Assembly (NCBI RefSeq): GCF_014636635.1
Contig: NZ_BMEO01000007.1
Span: 1 to 64,000, forward strand
DNA from: Marinicella pacifica
Lineage (GTDB): Bacteria; Pseudomonadota; Gammaproteobacteria; Xanthomonadales; Marinicellaceae
Reading direction: 5' to 3'
DNA length: 64,000 nt
Below the pieces are notes generated by a model. It worked only from the letters and a program-made list of their open reading frames with translations, was not told the origin of the DNA and did not search any database. This document shows positions 7,020-15,775 of this stretch, piece by piece. Numbering within the stretch: the stretch's first letter is position 1; each line of letters starts with the position of its first letter. The position numbers and the translations under genes were made by a program.

Positions 7020-9371
7020 TTAGTTAAAAATTTCATCCGGTAAATCATCACCGGCTTGAAGAATATGTTTATGGTGCTGTGCCAATTTAAAGTCCATGTC
7101 ATCTAAAATAGCACCAGAATCTGTCATATCCTGTAACCTGTTGACGGCATTCTTAACCAGATGATATCGGTCTAATTGGTTTAACACCAACATATCAAAT
7201 GGTGTGGTGGTTGTGCCCTCTTCATTAAAACCATGGATATGAAAATTCTCATGACCCGGACGGTTATAAATAAGCCGATGTATCATCGACGGGTAACCAT
7301 GAAAAGCCAAAATTACAGGGGCATCGCTTGAAAATATCTGTCGAAATTGATCATCGCTGATGCCATGGGGATGGGTTGTGTCCATGGCCAGCGTCATAAT
7401 ATCAACAACATTAACAAAACGGATGGACAAATCGGGTAATCGTTGATTCAATATTTTGGTGGCGGCCAACGCTTCAATGGTCGGTACATCACCGGCACAG
7501 GCAATAATCAAATCCGGTTTGGCCGAATCGGTATTACTGGCCCAGTGCCAAATCCCCAAACCCTGATCACAATGCTTTTGCGCCTCATCAATAGCCAACC
7601 ATTGCGGTTGCAGCTGCTTACCGGCCACCACCACATTGATTTTATCGGTGGTTTGTAGAATTTTTTGGGTCACTGCCAATAAACAATTGGTATCCGGCGG
7701 AAAATACAACCTGACAACATTCGGTTCTTTATTGGATAAATGGTTGATAAAACCGGGGTCTTGGTGAGAAAAGCCGTTATGATCCTGACGCCACACATGC
7801 GAAGTCAACAAATAGTTTAACGACGGTATTGGTTGTCGCCAGTTGACTTTTTGGCTCGCCACTTGCAACCATTTAGCATGTTGCGTTGCCATGGAACTGA
7901 CGATATTAATAAAGGCTTCATAACAAGAGAACAGGCCATGACGGCCACTGAGCAAATAGCCCTCTAACCAACCCTGGCAGGTGTGTTCGCTTAATATTTC
8001 CATGACCCGGCCATCCATGGCCAAATCTTCATCACTGTCCAGTTGCTCGGCAACCCATGTTTTAGCAGTGACCTGATACAAATCATCAAGCCGGTTTGAG
8101 GCGGTTTCATCGGGGCCAAAAACCCTGAAATTAGACTCATTCAAGCGCATCACTTCAGCCAGATAAGTGCCCATCACCCGGGTGGCGCTGATTTTTTGAC
8201 TGCCTCGGCTTTTTAAATCCACGGCAAAATCACCGACGCCGGGAATCTTCAAAGCTTGCATAAGCACACCACCATTGGCATGCGGATTACGCCCCATTTG
8301 TAAGCTGTCTTCGGGAATTAAATCGTTAATATCGGCAATGATACGGCCGGTTGAGTCAAAAAGTTGTTCAGGGTTATAGCTTCTTAACCATGCCTCCAAT
8401 AATTCGATGCGCTCCGGAAATTGTCGCAATTCTTTAAAAGGCACCTGATGTGAGCGCCAGGAATCTTCCACCGGTAAATTCTCAAAGCTTTTAGGTCCGG
8501 TCCAGCCTTTCGGTGTTTTCATGACAATCATCGGCCAGATAGGTCGTTGCGTAATACCTTGAGTTCGCGCTTCCACTTGAATCTTTTGTATGCGGTTAAC
8601 AGCCTGGATGAGTGCATCTGACATTAATTGATGAACCGCGTTGACATCGGAGGACTCGACCCATATGGGCTGGTAACCGTAACCCTTGAGCAGCTGGTTT
8701 AATTCTTTCTTGGGTATGCGGGCAAAAATAGTTGGATTGGCAATTTTATAGCCATTTAAATGTAATATCGGCAACACCGCCCCATCACTGGCCGGGTTAA
8801 GAAATTTGTTGCTATGCCAGGCAGCCGCCAGTGGACCGGTTTCCGCCTCTCCATCACCAATCACACAGGTGGCAATCAAATCGGGATTATCAAACACAGC
8901 ACCAAAGGCGTGAGATAAGGCATAACCCAATTCACCGCCTTCATTAATCGATCCCGGAATTTCAGGCGCCACATGGGACGGTACGCCGCCGGGGAATGAA
9001 AATTGTTTAAACAGTCTTTTCAAGCCTGATTCATTCTGCTGAATAGCAGGATAATAATGACTGTAACTGCCTTCAATATAGGTATTGGCCACCAAGGCCG
9101 GGCCGCCATGCCCGGGACCGGTGACATAAATCATATTCAATTGATGCCTGGCGATTAATCGATTCAGATGCGCATATATGAGATTTAAGCCGGGCGTTGT
9201 ACCCCAGTGGCCCAATAATCTGGGCTTGACGTCTTGTCGGGTTAACGGTTGTTTTAGTAAGGGATTGTCAAGTAAATAAATTTGCCCTACTGACAGATAA
9301 TTGGCCAATGACCAGTATTGGTTAAGGCTTGTTATGTCTTGACTTGATAAAGTACTCTTCCTAATGGTCAT
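7020..9371 (-). CDS. xfp: Phosphoketolase (xylulose 5-phosphate / fructose 6-phosphate)
   Basis: A 783-residue thiamine diphosphate enzyme of full family length. It cleaves xylulose-5-P (and usually fructose-6-P) with phosphate into acetyl-phosphate and glyceraldehyde-3-P or erythrose-4-P in the cytoplasm. The N-terminal LLGHWGTTPGLNLIYAHLNR, the TGPGHGGPALVANTYIEG stretch and the ThDP motif GDGEAETGPLAAAW are highly characteristic, as is the C-terminal VILAFHGYPSMIHRL. AGGA lies 8 bases before the ATG. It is preceded by a cytochrome gene 44 bases upstream on the same strand. No acetate kinase or phosphotransacetylase gene is in the window, so where the acetyl-phosphate goes is not visible here. 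Confidence 0.97.
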   Translation of the reverse strand: MTIRKSTLSSQDITSLNQYWSLANYLSVGQIYLLDNPLLKQPLTRQDVKPRLLGHWGTTPGLNLIYAHLNRLIARHQLNMIYVTGPGHGGPALVANTYIEGSYSHYYPAIQQNESGLKRLFKQFSFPGGVPSHVAPEIPGSINEGGELGYALSHAFGAVFDNPDLIATCVIGDGEAETGPLAAAWHSNKFLNPASDGAVLPILHLNGYKIANPTIFARIPKKELNQLLKGYGYQPIWVESSDVNAVHQLMSDALIQAVNRIQKIQVEARTQGITQRPIWPMIVMKTPKGWTGPKSFENLPVEDSWRSHQVPFKELRQFPERIELLEAWLRSYNPEQLFDSTGRIIADINDLIPEDSLQMGRNPHANGGVLMQALKIPGVGDFAVDLKSRGSQKISATRVMGTYLAEVMRLNESNFRVFGPDETASNRLDDLYQVTAKTWVAEQLDSDEDLAMDGRVMEILSEHTCQGWLEGYLLSGRHGLFSCYEAFINIVSSMATQHAKWLQVASQKVNWRQPIPSLNYLLTSHVWRQDHNGFSHQDPGFINHLSNKEPNVVRLYFPPDTNCLLAVTQKILQTTDKINVVVAGKQLQPQWLAIDEAQKHCDQGLGIWHWASNTDSAKPDLIIACAGDVPTIEALAATKILNQRLPDLSIRFVNVVDIMTLAMDTTHPHGISDDQFRQIFSSDAPVILAFHGYPSMIHRLIYNRPGHENFHIHGFNEEGTTTTPFDMLVLNQLDRYHLVKNAVNRLQDMTDSGAILDDMDFKLAQHHKHILQAGDDLPDEIFN

Positions 9372-9415
9372 ATTTTTATCCTGCTGTTAAGTGATTAAGT
9401 GTATCAATAGAATTG

Positions 9416-9865
9416 TTATTTTTTATAAAAATGCGCCACAAAAGGTTCGCGAAACCGCTGATGACAATTTAGACAGGTTTTTTGCAGCCTTGCAAATGCC
9501 TCAATAACCTTCTCCCCATTGTTTTCCAGAGCGGCCTGTTTTAATGTTTCGGCCGCTTCTTGTGTTTTGTTATCATAAGATCGAAAAGTACCCACATCGG
9601 TACCGCCGAAACGCAAAATACGCGTCTTTTCCATAAACGGAGGTTGTCGATGCTCTCCAATCAAAGGTGCCATGGCGACCACTTGCGACCATTGTTCATG
9701 GGCAATGGCAGCGGTTACAACCTCCATATGGTCACCCATCTCTTGCATAATTTGACGCAACACCATGGATTCAGACTGGTTACTGTCCTGTGCCCAGGCC
9801 AATGGCCATAAAATGGTTATCAGCACAATGACGAAAACCGGCTTTAATCGGCGCTTATCAAACAT
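9416..9865 (-). CDS. Exported c-type cytochrome, cytochrome c'-like
   Basis: A 149-residue protein with a signal peptide (about 1-25, ending AWA) and one C-terminal haem motif CLNCH (Cys131, Cys134, His135) followed by QRFREPF. One haem site near the C-terminus in an all-helical protein, with an N-terminal helix holding possible axial Met43, fits the cytochrome c'/c-556 fold. Such proteins are periplasmic and bind NO or serve in electron transfer. GAGGA stands about 7 bases before ATG. The gene follows the LpxR-like gene by 14 bases on the same strand. Its physiological partner is unknown. Confidence 0.85.
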   Translation of the reverse strand: MFDKRRLKPVFVIVLITILWPLAWAQDSNQSESMVLRQIMQEMGDHMEVVTAAIAHEQWSQVVAMAPLIGEHRQPPFMEKTRILRFGGTDVGTFRSYDNKTQEAAETLKQAALENNGEKVIEAFARLQKTCLNCHQRFREPFVAHFYKK

Positions 9866-9879
9866 AACGTTGTCCTCAA

Positions 9880-11073
9880 CTAAAATTCAATACTTAAAGC
9901 AATTGAACCATAACTGTGATTATTCAATTGCTCATCATATTCACGGGTACGGTAAACATGCATTACCGCCAATCGAAAACCATGACCGGCAATAAAACCC
10001 TGACCACTGATTCCCACGGCCGCTTGTGCAATCCATGGCCGTCTCGAAACACTGTGGCTGTCTTGAAACAAATTACCATCCAGAGAAAAGTCATAACCGA
10101 CTGCCTTGGCTTCCAGAGTAACAAACAGGTGCATTCCGGGTGCCGGCCGGCTTAAATCAGAAATAGAATTATCGCCGTTATTTCCATGAGCGAAAGCCGA
10201 TGGCGGACGATTTTCGGCACCTGGTCTGATTGGGTAACTGCCAAAATCGTTGGGCAGGTTCCAACCGATACGACCTTCGATACCGACTGTTGCCGAGGTT
10301 TCAATATTTCCCAGTCTAAGCCCCATTGAGCGAATCGAATCGACTGAAAAACCCGGGGTAACGGCACCGTCTTGATTCGATGATTTATATTTCCGGTCCA
10401 AAGCCAACTGCAAGGCCGGTTCATTTTCCAATTGGTTATCCCAACCGAGAAAACGCTCATCATCGAAGGCATCATGAACCAGGTTTTGTGCTTGTTCTGC
10501 CAATGATAAAGGTCCTATCACGCCGATGGTAATTTCACGGGTATCCAGCATATCAAGATTTGATTCGGGATTAAATTTTCGTCGGTTCCAGGCCATACCG
10601 GTATACAGCAACCCGGCATAAGGTCGATCATCCACAATTAAATCAGTGCGGGTAAAATCCTCCGGTGTGTACATCGACTGACCAAACCGAAACACCACAT
10701 TCTGGCTATCCGCTGAATAATTCATATCATTCCAGAATCCGGGGTTCATCATTTGAATAAAGCGCATATACAAACGACTTGGCTTTGACAGGCACTCAGG
10801 CCGTAATTGACCGGGAATATCGAGCGAAACCATGGTGATTGACACACCATTGGTATAATCCTGATCAGTATCAGTAAACTTGTCATTTTCCAGTCGTATC
10901 GTACCACCGCGGAATTGAATTGTTTCTTCGGGCGCACAGGCCAGGTCAATATCCATATTTTCATCGGCGGCCACTGCCAACATCGACCACAACAGCATAC
11001 TCATCGCGGCCATCAACTGCATTGGATAACAATAATTAAAGCGGTCGCAAAAAAATGAATAAAAACGAACCAT
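9880..11073 (-). CDS. lpxR: LpxR-like lipid A deacylase (DUF2219), outer membrane
   Basis: A 397-residue outer membrane beta-barrel. LpxR removes the 3'-acyloxyacyl chains of lipid A. Family marks seen are the N-terminal strand with ENDKFTDTDQDYTNG (Asn, Asp and the Tyr-Thr-Asn-Gly turn), DRPYAGLLYTGMAW, a GVIGPLSLAEQAQNLVH stretch and a terminal aromatic strand ending in Phe. The start at 11073 gives a long N-terminus (about 36 residues) before the mature protein; the internal Met18 would give a more usual signal peptide, and neither has a strong ribosome site. The start lies 2 bases after the LOG gene stop. Enzyme activity is inferred from family membership. Confidence 0.85.
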   Translation of the reverse strand: MVRFYSFFCDRFNYCYPMQLMAAMSMLLWSMLAVAADENMDIDLACAPEETIQFRGGTIRLENDKFTDTDQDYTNGVSITMVSLDIPGQLRPECLSKPSRLYMRFIQMMNPGFWNDMNYSADSQNVVFRFGQSMYTPEDFTRTDLIVDDRPYAGLLYTGMAWNRRKFNPESNLDMLDTREITIGVIGPLSLAEQAQNLVHDAFDDERFLGWDNQLENEPALQLALDRKYKSSNQDGAVTPGFSVDSIRSMGLRLGNIETSATVGIEGRIGWNLPNDFGSYPIRPGAENRPPSAFAHGNNGDNSISDLSRPAPGMHLFVTLEAKAVGYDFSLDGNLFQDSHSVSRRPWIAQAAVGISGQGFIAGHGFRLAVMHVYRTREYDEQLNNHSYGSIALSIEF

Positions 11074-11075
11074 GG

Positions 11076-11960
11076 CTACACGTCTAAAGTTTCTTCCTTC
11101 GGCGGTCTTCCCGCATAGAATCCTTCCAACACAGTCATGATTTCTTCGGCTGTGTCCACATAAGTCATTAACTGCTTGTCCTCAGCACTGATATAACCGG
11201 ACTCAACCAGATAATCAAAATCAACCACACGTTGCCAATAGGATTTGCCAACCAGCACGATGGGAATCTCTGCCATTTTCCCGGTTTGTACCAAAGTCAG
11301 GACTTCAAACAATTCATCCAGCGTACCAAAACCACCCGGAAACACCACCAAACCTTTGGCACGCATCAAAAAATGCATTTTACGCACGGCAAAGTAATGA
11401 AACTGGAAAGCCAATTCCGGCGTAATAAACGGATTGGGTGTTTGTTCATGCGGTAAGGTAATATTTAACCCAATGGAACGTGCACCGGCTTCATAAGCAC
11501 CGCGGTTAGCCGCTTCCATAATACCGGGACCGCCACCGGTCACCACCACAAAATCACGGTGGTGTTGTTCCTGAAATCGAGTTGAAATAATGTGTGAAAA
11601 ACGCCGGGCTTCTTCATAGTACTGTGATTGCGCCAGTTGTTTTTTAGCCTCATCAAGCTGTCTCGTATCCGGGGCATCTGCCTGTTCTGATGCCGCACGT
11701 CTTTCAAGTTTATCCAGATTTTCTTGAGCCTGTTGTTGCGCGATGATTCGGGCACTACCAAAAACCACCACCGTTGAGCTAATCTTTTTTCGACGCAATT
11801 CCTGTTCAGGTTTCAGCAATTCCAGTTGTAATCGAATCGGCCGCAAATCGTCACTGTTGAGAAATGCGATGTCTTCATAAGCCAGCCGGTAAGCCTCACC
11901 CGACAATATGTTTTGCACAAGTTGCTTATGTTCTGCATGCAGTTTTGATTGATCAGACAT
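11076..11960 (-). CDS. LOG-family / TIGR00730 Rossmann-fold protein (possible nucleoside 5'-monophosphate phosphoribohydrolase)
   Basis: A 294-residue cytosolic protein with the lysine-decarboxylase-like (LOG) fold. Seen are VTGGGPGIMEAANRGAYEAG (about residues 138-160) and the PGGFGTLDELFEVLTLVQTGK motif (about 210-230), the nucleotide site and catalytic Arg/Glu region of cytokinin-activating LOG proteins and bacterial PpnN-type enzymes. Its N-terminal helical extension of about 100 residues makes it longer than plain LOG. I place the start at the ATG 11960 because AGGAG is 7 bases upstream; a GTG two codons earlier is too close to it. AMP or IMP hydrolysis is likely but unproven. Confidence 0.85.
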   Translation of the reverse strand: MSDQSKLHAEHKQLVQNILSGEAYRLAYEDIAFLNSDDLRPIRLQLELLKPEQELRRKKISSTVVVFGSARIIAQQQAQENLDKLERRAASEQADAPDTRQLDEAKKQLAQSQYYEEARRFSHIISTRFQEQHHRDFVVVTGGGPGIMEAANRGAYEAGARSIGLNITLPHEQTPNPFITPELAFQFHYFAVRKMHFLMRAKGLVVFPGGFGTLDELFEVLTLVQTGKMAEIPIVLVGKSYWQRVVDFDYLVESGYISAEDKQLMTYVDTAEEIMTVLEGFYAGRPPKEETLDV

Positions 11961-11999
11961 GTTCACTCTCCTCGATTAATCAAGTTCATATTAGGGTCT

Positions 12000-13445
12000 T
12001 CATTGTTGCGAATCGATGAGACCCATATCCCAACCGCCTCCCAGGGCTTTAAATAAAGCCACCAGATTAATCGCCGTGGCGGTGTGGGTTTGGGCATAGT
12101 TGTGTTCGGCTTCGCGTAAAACCCGTTCTTCAGTCAGCAATTCGGTTAATGCCATATCACCGGCCTGAAATCGTGCTTGGGCATGTTGGTAGCTGCGTCT
12201 GGCTGCATTCACTGCCAACTGTTGACGTTCAACAGCATCAAGACCAAGCAGATAGTCGCTAAGGGCACGTTCGGCATCACTCAGCGCGGTCAACACCGCT
12301 TGCTCATAAGCCAATGCGGCTTGTTGTTGGCGCGCTTCGGTGGCCCGGATTTCGGCACGCACCCGTCCACCATCAAACAAGCGCCAGGAAATCAACGGCA
12401 CAAGTGAAAAAGTGGTGCTGTCAGAATCAAATAACTGGCTTGAGTCCAGGGATTGAAAACCACCGCCGGCGGCAATCGATAATTGAGGAAATAATTCAGC
12501 CGTGGCAACACCTATATCGGCCGTACTGGCAGCCAAACGCCGTTCTGCAGCCCGAATATCTGGACGTCGGCGCAATATATCAGCCCGTTCACCAACCGGT
12601 AACGCTGTTAAGGCAATCGCCGGTGCATCCATATTAATCAATGCCAATTCATGCTCAGGCGGCATCCCCAACAGCACACCCAAACCCAGAGCAGCGGCAC
12701 GTATGCGTGCTTGAATACCCGGTAAACCGGCCTCAGCCACTGCCAGGCGTGACTGGTTGATGGCAATGTCCGCTTCTGCGACATCGCCCAATTCATAGCG
12801 TTTTTGCACCAGGTCTAAAGTCTGTTGCAATGTTTCTACGGAAGCTTGTCGGGCTGCCAGTTCCCGTTGTGCGCCTCTCAGCGTTAAATAAACCCGGGCC
12901 ACTTCCGCGGCAACACTGATACGAATATCAATGGCATCGGCCTGCGCAGCCTGAAGTCGCGCTTGTGCACTTTCAAGCGCACGACCGGTTTGACCAAACA
13001 AATCAATTTCCCAGGCCGCATCGAAGCCAATCTCATAAATGGTCTGATTACGATCAAGTCCCGGAATTGAGGCAATCGGTAACGGACCATGCTCACTTTG
13101 TCGTCGTCGTGCGACACTGCCTGAGGTGTCCACAACAGGCGCATAACCACCGGCTGCGCGGTCACGCAATGCCCGCGCCTCATTAATTCGGGCATAGGCT
13201 TGTCGCAAATTCAGGTTACTCGACAAGGCATCGGCCACCAGACGATCCAAAACAGGATCACCCAATGCCGCCCACCATTGTACCCATTCAATTTGTCTGT
13301 CTTTGGCGTTCACCGACAGTGTCCAGCCATCACCGGTATCAACGGCTGGCGGCTGACGATAGTCCGGCCCCACGGCACAAGCACCGAGCAATAAACTCGC
13401 TGCCAGGTAAAGCCCATGTCGCCCAAAATTTAAACCTTGTGTCAT
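12000..13445 (-). CDS. NodT-type outer membrane efflux lipoprotein (TolC family)
   Basis: A 481-residue outer membrane channel subunit. The start is set at 13445 because GGAGTG precedes that ATG and it gives a lipoprotein signal (LAASLLLGAC, Cys about residue 22) followed by AVGPDYRQPP, the usual NodT/OprM beginning; the open frame continues 62 codons further upstream into the permease gene without reason. Two long helical repeats with the family words TLRGAQRELAARQ, RRPDIRAAERRLAA and LPVGERADILRRRPDI are present. It is the last gene of the ABC exporter operon, so it probably supplies the outer membrane exit for the HlyD/ABC complex. Confidence 0.92.
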   Translation of the reverse strand: MTQGLNFGRHGLYLAASLLLGACAVGPDYRQPPAVDTGDGWTLSVNAKDRQIEWVQWWAALGDPVLDRLVADALSSNLNLRQAYARINEARALRDRAAGGYAPVVDTSGSVARRRQSEHGPLPIASIPGLDRNQTIYEIGFDAAWEIDLFGQTGRALESAQARLQAAQADAIDIRISVAAEVARVYLTLRGAQRELAARQASVETLQQTLDLVQKRYELGDVAEADIAINQSRLAVAEAGLPGIQARIRAAALGLGVLLGMPPEHELALINMDAPAIALTALPVGERADILRRRPDIRAAERRLAASTADIGVATAELFPQLSIAAGGGFQSLDSSQLFDSDSTTFSLVPLISWRLFDGGRVRAEIRATEARQQQAALAYEQAVLTALSDAERALSDYLLGLDAVERQQLAVNAARRSYQHAQARFQAGDMALTELLTEERVLREAEHNYAQTHTATAINLVALFKALGGGWDMGLIDSQQ

Positions 13446-13462
13446 ATTAATCACTCCAAAAA

Positions 13463-14587
13463 TTATTCCAAACGACTGCGCACAAACACCACCGCCATGG
13501 AGAGTGTTACCAGTGCAATGATGACCAACGGCCAGGTATTGGCGATAATATCTGACGCCGGCATGGCTTTGAGGAAGGTTCCTTCTACAATCACCAAAAA
13601 GTGCTTCAGCGGAATCGCCTCGGCCAACCATTGCAATAAGGTCGGCATATTTTCAACCGGGGTGGCAAAACCGGACATCAAAACTGCCGGTACACCAATG
13701 GCAAAAGCCCCTAAAATAGCCTGTTGCTGGGTGGCAGAGACCGACGAAATCATCAGGCCGATACCCACCACTGATAAGATAAATAACAATAAACTTGGCA
13801 TCAATAACCAAAATGAGCCCTCAAATGGCACCCGGAAAACAAACGCCGCGGCAACAATCATCATCAACCCCAAAACCAATCCGATGGCCAAGGCCGGCAT
13901 GGTTTTGGCCACAATGATTTCAAAGGTGGTGGTCGGTGATACCAGCAATTGATCAAATGTCCCCAGTTCCCGTTCCCGGGAAATGGACAAGGAGGTAATC
14001 ATTAGCGCACTGAAGAAAACCAAAATACCCGATAAAGCAGGCACCACAAACCAGCGATAAATCAGATTTGGATTAAACCAGTGGCGCACCGCCACCGGAT
14101 TGGCATGAACTGTGTCTCGTTGTATGGCAGCACTGACACCGGCGGCAATGGTATTCAGATAACCCACGGTGATCTGGCCGGCATTACTGCGACGACCATC
14201 CACGATAACCTGGACCGTACCGACTTTGCCTGCGGCAATGTCACGGGAAAATTCCGGACCGATATTAAGCGCCGCAATCACGGCACGACGATCAATCAAA
14301 TCGCGTAAGGCTTCGGGGCTGTGTACCGTATGAATCTCATTCACAAAATCCGCCGCATCTATACGTGCCACCAGCTCATGGGACCAGTGACCGGCATCGC
14401 GATCATAAACAGCGATATCCGCATTACGCACTTCTAAGGTGGTGGCGAAGGTGAAAATTAACAACTGCATCAACGGTGGTACAAACACAATGATGCGACT
14501 GCGGGGATCGCGCAAAATACTCAATAATTCTTTCACAATCTGCGCGCTGAGCCGGGCATTAACAAATAGATTTAAAAAGCGACGCAT
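13463..14587 (-). CDS. ABC-2 type exporter permease (YbhR-like)
   Basis: A 374-residue inner membrane protein with one N-terminal helix (about 25-50), a large periplasmic domain (about 55-175) and five C-terminal helices (about 180-370), the ABC2_membrane_3 layout. The amphipathic SRERELGTFDQLLVSP segment before the TM block contacts the ATPase in this family. Its neighbour at 14591-15775 has the same layout, so the two probably form a heterodimer as in YbhS/YbhR. It starts 3 bases after that gene. The substrate is unknown; related systems move drugs, cations or membrane-active compounds. Confidence 0.88.
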   Translation of the reverse strand: MRRFLNLFVNARLSAQIVKELLSILRDPRSRIIVFVPPLMQLLIFTFATTLEVRNADIAVYDRDAGHWSHELVARIDAADFVNEIHTVHSPEALRDLIDRRAVIAALNIGPEFSRDIAAGKVGTVQVIVDGRRSNAGQITVGYLNTIAAGVSAAIQRDTVHANPVAVRHWFNPNLIYRWFVVPALSGILVFFSALMITSLSISRERELGTFDQLLVSPTTTFEIIVAKTMPALAIGLVLGLMMIVAAAFVFRVPFEGSFWLLMPSLLLFILSVVGIGLMISSVSATQQQAILGAFAIGVPAVLMSGFATPVENMPTLLQWLAEAIPLKHFLVIVEGTFLKAMPASDIIANTWPLVIIALVTLSMAVVFVRSRLE

Positions 14588-14590
14588 TCT

Positions 14591-15775
14591 CTATGACTCC
14601 AAATTTTTACGGGTTTTGCGCTTGGCGATGGCAAAGAAGAACACCCCAATCGCCATCATGGCCGCCAAATCAGGTAAAAACACCGCCCACACATCACCGG
14701 CTAAAAACACCGTTTGCAAAGAAGACACAAAATAACGGGCCGGAATTAAATAGGTGATGGCTTGAATCGGCACCGGCATGGCATCAATTTCAAACAGAAA
14801 GCCGGACAACAAAAAGGCCGGTAAGAAACCAGAGAATAAGGCAATCTGAGAAGCCAGAAACTGATTTTTTGTCACCGATGAAATCAACAAACCCTGCCCC
14901 AAAGCCGGCACCAAAAACACAGCAGACAAGATTAATAACGCCGGTAACGAACCTCGCAGCGGCACATCAAAGACAAAAGCGGCCAGCACGGCTGAAGCCA
15001 GGGTCGCTGCCATACCCAGGACAAAATAAGGCAATAATTTACCAATCAGAATCTCCACCACGGATGCCGGTGTCGACAACACCGCTTCCATGGTGCCCCG
15101 CTCCCACTCCCGTGCCACCACCAATGCCGTCAACATGGTACCGATAATGGTCATAACAATGGCAATGGCACCGGGCACCAGTGAGCGACGACTTTCCAAT
15201 TCGGCATTGAACCAATAGCGCGGCTCCAGATTAATCACCGATACCGGTCTGCCGCTATGGCGACTCGCCTGCCAGTTAAGCACCACGCCCTGCGCGTAAT
15301 TGACAACAAAGTTGGCGGTATTTGGCAACGAACCATCTGTTATCACCTGCACCACCGACTGCGGTTGACCTGATGTCAGGCGTTTCTCAAAATCCTGAGG
15401 AATCACCACATAGCCACGCAATTGACCGGACACCACCTGCTCAGCCACTTCCCGCCGATCCCGTGCCGGCGTCACCTTCAGATAACGGGTGCCGGCAAAG
15501 GCCGCTGCCAACGATTGCGCCGAAGCACTGTCAGATTCCAGTACCAACCCGATACGCACTTCACGGACATCCAGAGAAACCGCATAAGCAAATAAAAACA
15601 GCAATATAGTGGGTAGCACAAAGGCAATCAGAATGGTGGATGGGTCACGAATGGCTTGCAAACTTTCTTTTCGAACCAGGGCCATCAAACGCCGCCAGTC
15701 AAAGGCACGTTGGGCACGCTCATCTTGTATTAAATCTGCTTGAGAATCGACAGTTTTGGATGTCTGATCATTCAT
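14591..15775 (-). CDS. ABC-2 type exporter permease (YbhS-like)
   Basis: A 394-residue permease with TM1 near residues 40-65 (LIAFVLPTILLFLFAYAVSL), a periplasmic domain (about 70-205) and a C-terminal block of five helices. The AREWERGTMEAVLSTPAS segment is the coupling region typical of this family (compare RERELGTFDQLLVSP in the neighbour). Its ATG overlaps the stop of the ATPase gene (ATGA at 15772-15775), so assembly with the ATPase is coupled at translation. The first 30 residues are hydrophilic and cytosolic. Substrate unknown. Confidence 0.88.
   Translation of the reverse strand: MNDQTSKTVDSQADLIQDERAQRAFDWRRLMALVRKESLQAIRDPSTILIAFVLPTILLFLFAYAVSLDVREVRIGLVLESDSASAQSLAAAFAGTRYLKVTPARDRREVAEQVVSGQLRGYVVIPQDFEKRLTSGQPQSVVQVITDGSLPNTANFVVNYAQGVVLNWQASRHSGRPVSVINLEPRYWFNAELESRRSLVPGAIAIVMTIIGTMLTALVVAREWERGTMEAVLSTPASVVEILIGKLLPYFVLGMAATLASAVLAAFVFDVPLRGSLPALLILSAVFLVPALGQGLLISSVTKNQFLASQIALFSGFLPAFLLSGFLFEIDAMPVPIQAITYLIPARYFVSSLQTVFLAGDVWAVFLPDLAAMMAIGVFFFAIAKRKTRKNLES

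Noticed and set aside
13446-13631. Extended N-terminus of the outer membrane lipoprotein
   Set aside because: The frame lies inside the permease gene; the internal ATG has a good ribosome site and a lipobox.
15322-15609. Plus-strand frame opposite the ABC permease
   Set aside because: Proline-rich shadow of a well-supported minus-strand gene.
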